NCBI GenBank assembly: GCA_964404415.1
Contig: CAYOKC010000001.1
Span: 1-64,000 of the forward strand
Direction: 5' to 3'
DNA length: 64,000 bases
DNA from: Leptolinea sp964404415
Lineage (GTDB): Bacteria > Chloroflexota > Anaerolineae > Anaerolineales > Anaerolineaceae
In this document: piece by piece, positions 52,787 to 60,751 of the stretch
Layout of the letters: each line of letters begins with the position of its first letter
Position numbering within the stretch: the stretch's first letter is position 1
Made by a program: the position numbers and the translations under genes
The notes under the pieces: model-generated
The model's database searches: none
The model's input: only the letters and a program-made list of their open reading frames with translations
Told to the model about the DNA's origin: nothing

Positions 52787-53434
52787 TCAATACCAGAGGG
52801 ACACATACCGCGCGGCATCAATCAACCGCTTGATATCCCGAAGCCCAATACGCCCTTTGAACCAGGCGTTATTCACATTGGCGTCATTCATACCCCTATC
52901 CAATTCTTCGGGATTGGCGACGGCTACAGCCGCCGGGGTTTCATACCCGGCTGTAACCAACATGCGCGCCGCCAGTGGGCTGATCCACTGGATGCGGGTC
53001 AGGTCGGCACATTTCAGCAGATGATCCACAAGCTCAGCCGGAACCCCGGCAGCCCGCGATTTTTCGGGATATTCGCACAGGTCAGCCGTGGTCTTGATCC
53101 CGGCCGCCTCCAATTTCGCGGTTTCTTCCACCGGGATCCAGTCAAACTCTTTCAGGCTGAACGGTTTGGGATACCAGCTTTCCACCTCCCGCCGCAGCAG
53201 TGCCAGATGATCTTTATCAATACCCGTCTGATCGGCAATGGCGAACAGGCGCTTATTGTCTTTCAGTTCTTTTCGCAACGCGGCCAGATTCTGAATACCC
53301 AGTCCATTCAGTTTTGCCAGTACGTCATCCAATTCGCCTTTGATAGCCTCCCGGCTGGGAACAAGGTCAGTCGTAACGATCCGTTCTTTGAGGGCAGGCA
53401 GGCTGATGGTTTCCGCGTCAAAGCAATAGCGCAT
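52787..53434 (-). CDS. DUF4332 helix-hairpin-helix protein
   Basis: 215 residues, rich in short helices that look like helix-hairpin-helix units: LNGLGIQNLAALRKEL, TAKLEAAGIKTTADLCEY, ISPLAARMLVTAGYETPAA and GLRDIKRLIDAARYV. This is the DUF4332 pattern, in which tandem units resemble DNA-binding or polymerase-associated domains; function unknown. It lies 11 bases after the MerR-type regulator gene and so is probably co-transcribed with it. Confidence 0.82.
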   Translation of the reverse strand: MRYCFDAETISLPALKERIVTTDLVPSREAIKGELDDVLAKLNGLGIQNLAALRKELKDNKRLFAIADQTGIDKDHLALLRREVESWYPKPFSLKEFDWIPVEETAKLEAAGIKTTADLCEYPEKSRAAGVPAELVDHLLKCADLTRIQWISPLAARMLVTAGYETPAAVAVANPEELDRGMNDANVNNAWFKGRIGLRDIKRLIDAARYVSLWY

Positions 53435-53445
53435 GGTCGTCTCCT

Positions 53446-54273
53446 TCAGGCCGGGGTGACCGGAATCTGCAGTTCAGTAAGGGAATCAGGGTCGGTATCA
53501 TATTGACCTTCAGCAGGCAGCCGCAGGTAGATCTCGCGATCCGGGCCGGCAATCTTGAAGCCATTGTCGTTCACCCACTGCCACAGGGCTGTGTAACCAT
53601 CGACCAGGCCGTTATACGATCCGCGGTGCGTTGTGAACACCATAGTGTTGACTTCAGGCAGTGTATGGACCAGTCCACTACTGGACTGTGGAAGTGTGCC
53701 CGTCAGAGGCAGGCACACTTCCAGTTTGATCGTTGGTTCCGTACCGTGGCACAGGGTAAGGTACGGGGGTTGAACCTGTAAGGCTTCCGCCTGAACCCGC
53801 TCCCCCAGTTCCATCCACAACGGAGTGACATCGCGGTAATCAGGCACCTCACCGGTGACGGACGCCACGGGAAGGGCGTCAACATGCTTGATGTTGATCT
53901 CATAGTCCGTCGGGTTGCCCTGATGCTCCAGCATTTGCAGGCGCATTTTGATGCGTTCGAGTTGATCAAGATTGTTCTGCACCTGGGTTCGAACTTCATC
54001 CTGTTTCAACACCAGGATACGCCGCATCTCTTCGGGGGTTATATTATCGCGCAGCATGCGTTTGACCTGATCCAGCGGGAGCCCGAGGTCTTTCAACGCC
54101 AGAATGCGGTGCAGCGTGGGGAGTTGGTCCAGTAGGTAATACCGGTACCCGGTGAACGGATCCACCTCGCCGGGGCGCAGCAAATCCAGATCCGCGTAGT
54201 ACCGCAGGGTCTGAACCGTCACCTGGCCGAGCCGGGCGAATTCGCCGATCTTGAGCTTCAACGTGTTGTCCAT
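53446..54273 (-). CDS. MerR-family regulator with GyrI-like effector domain
   Basis: 275 residues. MerR helix-turn-helix LKIGEFARLGQVTVQTLRYY and YRYYLLDQLPTLHRILALKD, a coiled coil (EDEVRT-type charged helix near residues 85-115), then a GyrI/BmrR-like C-terminal domain with PDYRDVTPLWMEL and TMVFTTHRGSYNGLVDGYTA. Such proteins bind drugs or other amphipathic molecules and activate or repress resistance genes. ATG 54273 is chosen since the promoter -10 (54283-54288) leaves room for only a few leader bases. DUF4332 follows. Confidence 0.93.
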   Translation of the reverse strand: MDNTLKLKIGEFARLGQVTVQTLRYYADLDLLRPGEVDPFTGYRYYLLDQLPTLHRILALKDLGLPLDQVKRMLRDNITPEEMRRILVLKQDEVRTQVQNNLDQLERIKMRLQMLEHQGNPTDYEINIKHVDALPVASVTGEVPDYRDVTPLWMELGERVQAEALQVQPPYLTLCHGTEPTIKLEVCLPLTGTLPQSSSGLVHTLPEVNTMVFTTHRGSYNGLVDGYTALWQWVNDNGFKIAGPDREIYLRLPAEGQYDTDPDSLTELQIPVTPA

Positions 54274-54282
54274 ACGCTGACC

Positions 54283-54313
54283 AATATACACCCTCTGGTT
54301 ACCATAGAGTCAA
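54283..54313 (-). promoter_or_regulatory. MerR-type promoter with 19-bp spacer
   Basis: On the minus strand: TTGACT (54313-54308), 19-bp spacer holding a near palindrome CTCTATGGTAACCAGAG, then TATATT (54288-54283). The elongated spacer with a central dyad is the hallmark of MerR-regulated promoters, which need DNA twisting by the regulator. The transcript would start within a few bases of the regulator's ATG. Confidence 0.85.
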
Positions 54314-54326
54314 GCATCAATTTATT

Positions 54327-55238
54327 CTACATTTTTTCGGCGTATATAAAATGAGCGGTATCAAACGCGTGGTACAGGTCTTCCCGGTTCGAGAAAAAAC
54401 GTTCCTCAATGGCAGCCGGTGACAGATTCTCCAGCGTTCTGAATCCGAGACGCGAGAGTTCCGCTTCCAATTCCGCCGGATCAAATCCGGTCTTCATCGG
54501 TTCCCCGGTCTGGCGGGTTATGGATTGCAATTTCATCTCCCGGTCTGAAATACGCGCCGGGTCAAACGCGGTATCATCCGCGTAATCGAAAACCAGCCCG
54601 CTGCCAGGCACGCTTATATCCGCGATGATCCCCAGTGTGTTCTGTATGGCTTCCAGCTCAAGGTAATAGGTCACGCCGGGCCAACTGAAAAAAGACGGCC
54701 TGGCGGGGTCAAAGCCGCTCCGCAGCAGACAGTCACGCAGGTCATCCGTTTCTAAATTGACCGGGATCAGGGTGAGATTTCGCGGCAGACCGCCAGCTGC
54801 CCGCGTCAGCCTGACTTTTTTATCTGCCTGTGAAGCAGGATGGTCCACCTCAAATACCCACACGCTTTCCGCCAGTTCCGGCCGGCGCAGGGTGAACGTG
54901 TCCAAACCGGCCCCGAGGATTACATACTGACTAATTCCATTCGCGATGGCATTTTCCAGACAATCTTCGATAAACCTGGCCCTGCCCAGTACCGTGGAAC
55001 TATTGTATTTCTGCATAACCAGCCGCCGGGCGGTGGCTTCATCCACCGTTCCGGAAGTTTCCGGCTCAAACAGGTTCAACAGGCTGGTCACACTCTTTTC
55101 CATGAAAGCATACTCTTCCGGTGACAACAACCGCTCCGCCCAGGAATCATTAAATATCTTCGGTGAATCGTTCTTCGCGTGATAGGCGCGCGTGAATCCG
55201 CAGACCAAAGCGGTAATGCTGGCCTTCTGTGCATCCAT
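54327..55238 (-). CDS. SAM-dependent methyltransferase of the LCMT/TIGR00027 family
   Basis: 303 residues. NSSTVLGRARFIEDCLENAI, QYVILGAGLDTFTLRRPEL (SAM-binding motif I) and WVFEVDHPASQADKKVRL match the leucine-carboxyl-methyltransferase-like family common in actinobacteria and other bacteria. FSWPGVTYYLELEAI is the later signature. Bacterial substrates, probably small molecules or polyketides, are mostly unknown. Confidence 0.92.
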   Translation of the reverse strand: MDAQKASITALVCGFTRAYHAKNDSPKIFNDSWAERLLSPEEYAFMEKSVTSLLNLFEPETSGTVDEATARRLVMQKYNSSTVLGRARFIEDCLENAIANGISQYVILGAGLDTFTLRRPELAESVWVFEVDHPASQADKKVRLTRAAGGLPRNLTLIPVNLETDDLRDCLLRSGFDPARPSFFSWPGVTYYLELEAIQNTLGIIADISVPGSGLVFDYADDTAFDPARISDREMKLQSITRQTGEPMKTGFDPAELEAELSRLGFRTLENLSPAAIEERFFSNREDLYHAFDTAHFIYAEKM

Positions 55239-55359
55239 TCTATGACCTCACTGGTATTTGAATTGTCCGGACGATGTTTAATAGCACATTTCAGGGTCCG
55301 ATTCAATAACCAATTTTTAATTCAAGGCTTAGTTCTAATTATTTCTACCAATAATTAAC

Positions 55360-55686
55360 TCAGGGCTCATCCAGCAGGGGGATGATGTTGATCAGCGGTT
55401 CTTCGTACGGGTGGACGGCGCGGATCGCCTTGATCACCGCCGGCAGGATGACTTTCGAGCAGTTGACTTCCACCTTGCATTCATGTCCCTCGCTGACCTC
55501 CCCCACCGTGCCGTCATACGGGTTGGCGCCGGCCAGCGGCCGCCAGTACCCTTTAACCGGCATGATAGAGCAGCAGTGGTCATAGTTGCCGATCACTCCG
55601 GCGCCGGCTTTCGCCAGTGCGGCGCGCAGGCCGTCAACGTGGGTATCGGGAATGAAGATCTCGAGTTTCACCCGGAAAGTTTCCAT
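55360..55686 (-). CDS. YqfO/CutA-like (NIF3-insert) domain protein
   Basis: 108 residues, a free-standing version of the PII/CutA-like domain inserted in NIF3 proteins such as YqfO: FRVKLEIFIPDTHVDGLRAA, AGVIGNYDHCCSI, KGYWRPLAGANPYDG and IKAIRAVHPYEEPLINIIPL. The HPYEEP motif and Cys pair might bind a metal. Function of the stand-alone form is unknown. It lies 28 bases after the next gene upstream (2H phosphoesterase-like). Confidence 0.87.
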   Translation of the reverse strand: METFRVKLEIFIPDTHVDGLRAALAKAGAGVIGNYDHCCSIMPVKGYWRPLAGANPYDGTVGEVSEGHECKVEVNCSKVILPAVIKAIRAVHPYEEPLINIIPLLDEP

Positions 55687-55714
55687 ATAGCCTGCCTTTT
55701 TTCAATAAGGATTT

Positions 55715-56455
55715 TCACTGACCCAGGGGATACCGGTGAATGAGTGAGGTATTTTTTTTGGCCATATACCAGTCATTCTTGACCAGATCCAGTCCATCCA
55801 CCACAAATTCTCCAAAAGGTTTTTGTTTATTTTTTTGAAGAAATTCAGCCAACCCCGCCGGGTTGACCAGAGGACGCGAAAAACGCATGACCGTGGTATG
55901 AGCCGCGGTTAGCACATAGCGTTTATCCAATCCCTGTGACAGCCCGCCCCGGATCAGGTTCTGACGCAACGTATTTCGGATCACATTCAGATGGTCAGGC
56001 CGGGGGTATCCGCATAGCATCACCGCGCTTTTGGAAACGGTCAACCCGCTGACCCGAAATTCAAATGGCGGGATGTCCGCGAGCGTATTTTTGACCGCAG
56101 TCTGATACTCTTCCAGCCGGTCATATTCCCGCTGGTGGTCAACGATGGCTGTGAAAAGAGACAGTACCGTGAAATGCAAATCAGATTCCGGATAATAATA
56201 CTGGCCGGGTTCGACCCGGCGCATGTCGTCAAGAAAAGTCAGAATGACCTGTTTTAACGCAACCGGTGGACGAAAAACCAGTGTCAATCCCCGGCGCTGG
56301 TCCGTTTCAGGCTCGGAAATATAACGGTCAATTTCGATATCACCCCGGGAAACCGGAGAAATACTGCTATCCCAGAGCATTTTGTATATGGCATCAAACT
56401 TTTCACTCATATCCACACTATTGTAAGCCATTGGAATGAGAAAATAACGGGCCAT
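55715..56455 (-). CDS. 2H phosphoesterase-like protein (RNA ligase/cyclic phosphodiesterase fold)
   Basis: 246 residues. The two HxTx signatures of the 2H superfamily are present: LHFTVLSLF and AAHTTVMRFS, about 85-90 residues apart. Members cleave or ligate 2',3'-cyclic phosphates and related esters. The two halves around the motifs fit the duplicated fold; AGLAEFLQKNKQKPFG follows. Start choice is uncertain (ATG 56485, 56455, 56431 or 56410); 56455, giving MARYFLIPMA, is taken. Substrate not known. Confidence 0.75.
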   Translation of the reverse strand: MARYFLIPMAYNSVDMSEKFDAIYKMLWDSSISPVSRGDIEIDRYISEPETDQRRGLTLVFRPPVALKQVILTFLDDMRRVEPGQYYYPESDLHFTVLSLFTAIVDHQREYDRLEEYQTAVKNTLADIPPFEFRVSGLTVSKSAVMLCGYPRPDHLNVIRNTLRQNLIRGGLSQGLDKRYVLTAAHTTVMRFSRPLVNPAGLAEFLQKNKQKPFGEFVVDGLDLVKNDWYMAKKNTSLIHRYPLGQ

Positions 56456-56500
56456 AGAATCAAATCCACAGCCCGCTTTTGCCATCAAAAACCAGTCAGT

Positions 56501-57355
56501 TCACTTATCTGGAACATTACGCGCGGTCGTCTTGCGGAACAAAAAACCTGTGATAACCGCCATAACAATAAATAGAGCCGCAAGGATGACCTCGCGTCCT
56601 ACCGGGGTTATGTGTCCAAAACTCCACAGATCCGTGTTCTGGATATAACCTGCCGTGTAATTGACTATCCCATGATACAGAATAGCGATAAATACACTTC
56701 CCTTACCGGCATGGTGGAATTTTGTCATGGCAAACGCGATGGCAATAGTTGAAACCGGATAGAGACCAATTGCCAGCCATACAGGAACGTCACCCCGCCA
56801 CTCAGGGAATACGAACACGGGTAAATGCCAGAAACCCCAGATCAACCCCAGAATGACACTGGCTCTCATATCGCCATATTTTTCCAGAAGCCGGGGGAGA
56901 AGAAAACCGCGCCATCCCAACTCTTCACCCAGCGGACCGATATCCAGCAGGATGGAACCCACAATGGCATTGACCGGAGCCAGTACCACCAGTGTCAGAA
57001 AAAGTTCAAACAGGTTTTCCCCTTCGGCGGCCTCGATCCCCAGCGCCTGGTATCCCAGAAAGGAAACCAGCGGAAAAAGAAAGAATATGGCTAAATACGC
57101 CAGCCAGGAAACCTTCCACTGAAGTACCCGCTTCAGCAATGACTTAATACCGGCGTACCCCCGGGTGACAAATGTGACTATCAGCGACGCCAGTGTAGGG
57201 CCGTACGATGAAACATTCAACAAAACAAGAAACTGCTCATTGAACTGGTATTGCCCCCGCATGGCAGCCAATCCGGGCAACTGGATCATCCACGTGATCA
57301 GGTAGGAAAGCAGGCAATAGGATAGGACGGGGTGTGCTGTGATGATTCTTTTCAC
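56501..57355 (-). CDS. CPBP-family intramembrane protease (CAAX protease/Abi-like)
   Basis: 284 residues, eight spans. The catalytic motif LGEELGWRGFLLPRLLEKYG, then GLIWGFWHLPVFVF with the second His, and ILYHGIVNYTAG match the CPBP (Abi, PF02517) family of intramembrane glutamic-type proteases. Roles in bacteria include bacteriocin immunity and maturation. It is the last gene of the minus-strand run from 64000 to 56501 and lies one base beyond the M23-like stop. Confidence 0.93.
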   Translation of the reverse strand: MKRIITAHPVLSYCLLSYLITWMIQLPGLAAMRGQYQFNEQFLVLLNVSSYGPTLASLIVTFVTRGYAGIKSLLKRVLQWKVSWLAYLAIFFLFPLVSFLGYQALGIEAAEGENLFELFLTLVVLAPVNAIVGSILLDIGPLGEELGWRGFLLPRLLEKYGDMRASVILGLIWGFWHLPVFVFPEWRGDVPVWLAIGLYPVSTIAIAFAMTKFHHAGKGSVFIAILYHGIVNYTAGYIQNTDLWSFGHITPVGREVILAALFIVMAVITGFLFRKTTARNVPDK

Positions 57356-57356
57356 T

Positions 57357-58271
57357 TCATTCCCCTTTCAGCGGAGATACTGTCATGCCAATGGGCACTT
57401 CGCGCCCATCCACAATACCCACGCCGCCGGTTGGCATGGGCGGCCCGTCGATATCCCGGAAGAATAACGGCAGCCCTTCCGCCAGAAGAATACTGGTAAT
57501 GGTAGGATCCTGTCTCTGGTGGTGGATATGGATATGCGGTTCACTGGTATTGCCTGAATTGCCCACCCTCGCGATGGGGGTACCTTCTTTGACATGATGA
57601 CCGGGTTTCACTTTCACCGAATCCGCCATCAGATGCGCGATAACAAGGTAAGTATCCGTCTCATCAATCCGTAGAAAAATATAATTCCCCAGCATCGCGT
57701 TGACATCAGGATCATCCATTTCGGTTCCGGCCGGAAGGTCGGGCATATCATTGCGGATGCCCACCACCGTTCCGTCAATTGGAGCCAATACGGTTTTCCC
57801 GAAAATGCCATAATCTTCAAGATTGGGGGTTTTTAACGCGGCGGGATAAGCCAGAAGATCATACGCCCAGCGTTCAAAAGGTACCGTAACATGGTAATTC
57901 TCATCAACAGTGTTTCCTCCCCACGCGATAATCACAGATTGGTCAACCGGCAGCCGGATGCTGACAGAAGGCTGCGTAGCCTCCAGGTCAACCGGATAGG
58001 CTATCCGGCCGAAATCCACAAACCAGCCAGCCGGCCACGCGGCGATCAATGAGATAGCCAGCAAAAGGAGCAAGGTTTTTTCCGGCCATCTCCTCCTCAC
58101 TGCCCGGGTGATGATCACCACCAGTGCAAATAAAGTGAAGATAACCCCGGCCAGACCAAAAAACATCACAAACCACCAGCTCAGAATTGACGTTTGACAG
58201 GGGCCAAAAAATACCATTCCCCAGGCAGCTGCCAAAATGGCCGTGATAATAAAAAACAATATCTTTATCAT
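57357..58271 (-). CDS. Membrane-anchored M23-like (LytM) peptidase with altered first ligand
   Basis: 304 residues. Three spans (about 2-20, 35-55, 67-84), then an LytM-type beta-roll (about 100-290). Second and third metal motifs IAHLM (His213) and HIHIHH (His246, 248) are present. The first motif, normally HxxxD, reads RWAYD (Arg134, Asp138), so one zinc ligand is replaced. It could be a non-catalytic regulator or a variant peptidase. GGAGAAAAC precedes ATG 58271. Neighbours suggest an envelope role. Confidence 0.8.
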   Translation of the reverse strand: MIKILFFIITAILAAAWGMVFFGPCQTSILSWWFVMFFGLAGVIFTLFALVVIITRAVRRRWPEKTLLLLLAISLIAAWPAGWFVDFGRIAYPVDLEATQPSVSIRLPVDQSVIIAWGGNTVDENYHVTVPFERWAYDLLAYPAALKTPNLEDYGIFGKTVLAPIDGTVVGIRNDMPDLPAGTEMDDPDVNAMLGNYIFLRIDETDTYLVIAHLMADSVKVKPGHHVKEGTPIARVGNSGNTSEPHIHIHHQRQDPTITSILLAEGLPLFFRDIDGPPMPTGGVGIVDGREVPIGMTVSPLKGE

Positions 58272-58293
58272 GTTTTCTCCAAAATATTCCAGG

Positions 58294-59016
58294 TTATTGC
58301 AGTACATCACGCCGGGTGGTGAGGTAACACCCGATGGCGGCAACAACCAATCCGCCGATCAAGCCGATCAACAGCGGCTGTGAGAACGGGTCGCCATTCC
58401 GCAGGTTGCCCTCGATCACCCCGGGGATGGTCCACGGATCGAACTGCTCAAAATCAGAGCCATAGATCACCACGCCAAATACGGTAGCCACAATCCCCAC
58501 GCCCATAGCCGCCACGAAACTGCTCAAATACAGGCTGACGAAAAGATGTATCGAAATGATCAACCACGAAGCGAGATACGGGTAGAACATGAACTGGAAA
58601 AGTGTCTCCCATGGGATGGGCGCGTCAAAACCCAGTTCCGGCAGCAGGTACCGCCCGGTCACCCCCACGCCAACAGTCATCAAACCCAGTACCAGCGTAC
58701 TCAGCCCGATCAGCCCGGTACCGATAAACTGTTTGGCGAAATAAATGCTCCACCGCGGAAGCGGTCGGGCGTATAACTGCCCCATCTGCAGGGTGACAAA
58801 CAACGGCAGCAACAGCAGCACCCACATCATGGCGGTGTGGTCGATCAGTGTCAGCCAGCTATCGCCGCCCACCTGATACATTTTCTTCCCGTACTGGAAC
58901 CCGATGGATAGTTCGAGAAAAGCCAGCGCCAGCGGCGCGAGGAAAGTCAACGCGACCATCAGTGTGCGTTTGGATTTTAGCCATTCGGCGTCGATAGCCC
59001 GAAATAGTGATCTCAT
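58294..59016 (-). CDS. ABC-2 exporter permease (lantibiotic-immunity type)
   Basis: 240 residues, six spans. The opening FRAIDAEWLKSKRTLMVALT and RPLPRWSIYFAKQF are typical of EpiE/MutG-like ABC-2 permeases that protect against lantibiotics or export lipids. The N-terminal cytosolic helix fits ATPase contact. It starts directly after the ATP-binding gene stop, so they form one exporter. Confidence 0.9.
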   Translation of the reverse strand: MRSLFRAIDAEWLKSKRTLMVALTFLAPLALAFLELSIGFQYGKKMYQVGGDSWLTLIDHTAMMWVLLLLPLFVTLQMGQLYARPLPRWSIYFAKQFIGTGLIGLSTLVLGLMTVGVGVTGRYLLPELGFDAPIPWETLFQFMFYPYLASWLIISIHLFVSLYLSSFVAAMGVGIVATVFGVVIYGSDFEQFDPWTIPGVIEGNLRNGDPFSQPLLIGLIGGLVVAAIGCYLTTRRDVLQ

Positions 59017-59934
59017 TTATGCTCCTTTTTCTCCAGATTCAGTGAGAGTCAAGAATATATCTTCCAACGACGGATGGGTCAGCCCGAGTTGATAGACCTG
59101 GTGCCCGGCCTGCACCAACTGCGCGTTGATCACCGCCGCGTCGGAATACCCGTTGACCGGTACCGTCAGGTGATTGTTCGCGCGGTGGACCGCCTGCCAG
59201 CCGGAACTGCGCAGCACCCGGCAGGTATCGTCCAACCGGTCGGTGGTCACGGAAACATAATCCGTGAACCGTGAGCGCAACTCATCCGGGCTGCCCTGAA
59301 AGATCAGGCTTCCAGACTGGATGATGCCTATCCGCGTGGCCATCTGTTCCACTTCGTTCAAAAGGTGGCTGGAAAGAAAGACTGTAGTCCCTTCTTTGGG
59401 CAGCCGGCAGATCAATTCACGGATCTCGTGGATGCCCGCCGGATCCAGCCCGTTGGTGGGTTCATCAAGGATCAGCAATTCCGGCTGGCCGAACATCGCC
59501 GCCGCCAGACCCAACCGTTGGCGCATACCCAGTGAATATTCCTTCACAGGACGGTTCGCGTCTTTTTCCATCCCGGTGACAGCCAGCACGCGGTTAATCT
59601 CTTTACATTCACCTCCGGTCAACCTGCGGATCAGTTCCAGGTTCTCGCGCCCGGTAAGGTGCGGATACAACGCCGGGGTTTCCACCAGCGATCCGGTGTG
59701 TGACAGGATATCCCGTTCGTTTTGTTTTAGCGGACGTCCAAAGATATGAATGCTGCCGTCATCCGGCTTGATCAAACCCAGCAGCATGCGGATAGTGGTG
59801 GTCTTCCCTGCCCCGTTGGGACCAAGAAAGCCGTAGATACAGCCCGGTGGGACCTGAAGGTATAACTTGTTTACCGCCTGTGTGGTGCCAAATCTGCGGC
59901 TCAGCCGCTGAACTTCAATAATGTTATGCATCAT
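59017..59934 (-). CDS. ABC transporter ATP-binding protein (BcrA/CcmA type)
   Basis: 305 residues. Walker A GPNGAGKTTTIRM, signature YSLGMRQRLGLA, Walker B LLILDEPTNGLDP and switch His in SSHLLNEV. The C-terminal 80 residues (VTTDRLDDTCRVLRSSGW) are typical of bacitracin/lantibiotic resistance exporters. Together with the adjacent permease it would form a homodimer-based ABC-2 exporter. Confidence 0.95.
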   Translation of the reverse strand: MMHNIIEVQRLSRRFGTTQAVNKLYLQVPPGCIYGFLGPNGAGKTTTIRMLLGLIKPDDGSIHIFGRPLKQNERDILSHTGSLVETPALYPHLTGRENLELIRRLTGGECKEINRVLAVTGMEKDANRPVKEYSLGMRQRLGLAAAMFGQPELLILDEPTNGLDPAGIHEIRELICRLPKEGTTVFLSSHLLNEVEQMATRIGIIQSGSLIFQGSPDELRSRFTDYVSVTTDRLDDTCRVLRSSGWQAVHRANNHLTVPVNGYSDAAVINAQLVQAGHQVYQLGLTHPSLEDIFLTLTESGEKGA

Positions 59935-59946
59935 TTTTCACATCCT

Positions 59947-60738
59947 TTATTTCAGGAAATCAGGCGTCCATTCCATGCCGATCGGGCGGCCAGCTTTGAA
60001 ACGGAAGTCGCATTTCGGTCCGCCGCTGCCAATCGTTGTGGTGCGTACCAACCCGGTCCCCGTACTCCGGCTGATGGGAAAATCTCCCAGGCACATATAT
60101 TTCGCCAGGTCAAACGCGCCATTGGCTTTGTAGAACTTGGCCACACCGCATTCGGTGTAATCAACACCAAAATCGAAGTTTTCCCCGTCCCCTTCCACGA
60201 AGGTCATTTTCCAATCACCCGGATAGGGGCTTTTCGCCGTCCATTTCTCGATCACCCGGTAACTATCCTGCTCCACTTTGCCGGTCGGGTTGCGCAGATG
60301 TGCCGACATCATCGGATCGCTGAAGGTGAAAAGCTTTTCCATTACCCGATAGATCACACGGCCTGCCTCATCCACATCCTGCCCATAGACTTTCATCGCC
60401 TGGTACAAGGCCAGGCCGGCGGCAGACATGTAGAGCACCTCGGTCAACTGGTTATCGTCACCGCCAATGTACGGTACTTGCGGCAGTAATGTTTCATAAT
60501 TCACCTTTGCTTCTTTGGCCACGGCGGCTGTTTCTTCCGGGCTGAGTTTTTCAGCAATAAAATCGCGGGCCGGGTTGATGATGGAGTCAAAATCGTCCAT
60601 CAATTTCTTTTTATTGGCCTCCCAGTATTCCCTGGGAGGCTCGGATGTTCGTATCCCGCAGCCGGCCAGGCACAGGCCGCAGATACCTAAACCGGTGAGT
60701 TTCATAAAGTCACGGCGTGAAACATCGTTCTGATCCAT
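59947..60738 (-). CDS. Tat-exported lipoprotein of the L-2-aminothiazoline-4-carboxylate hydrolase family
   Basis: 263 residues. SRRDFMKLTGLGICGL is a twin-arginine signal ending in LAGC (lipobox), so the folded protein is exported and lipid-anchored. The mature part has EVLYMSAAGLALYQAM, FTFSDPMMSAHLRN and VDYTECGVAKFYKANG, and GMEWTPDFLK at the end, resembling the ATC hydrolase family. Cytoplasmic relatives open thiazoline rings to make cysteine; an exported member is unusual. It follows the serine hydrolase gene by 13 bases. Confidence 0.78.
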   Translation of the reverse strand: MDQNDVSRRDFMKLTGLGICGLCLAGCGIRTSEPPREYWEANKKKLMDDFDSIINPARDFIAEKLSPEETAAVAKEAKVNYETLLPQVPYIGGDDNQLTEVLYMSAAGLALYQAMKVYGQDVDEAGRVIYRVMEKLFTFSDPMMSAHLRNPTGKVEQDSYRVIEKWTAKSPYPGDWKMTFVEGDGENFDFGVDYTECGVAKFYKANGAFDLAKYMCLGDFPISRSTGTGLVRTTTIGSGGPKCDFRFKAGRPIGMEWTPDFLK

Positions 60739-60751
60739 TGTTTTCTCCTTT

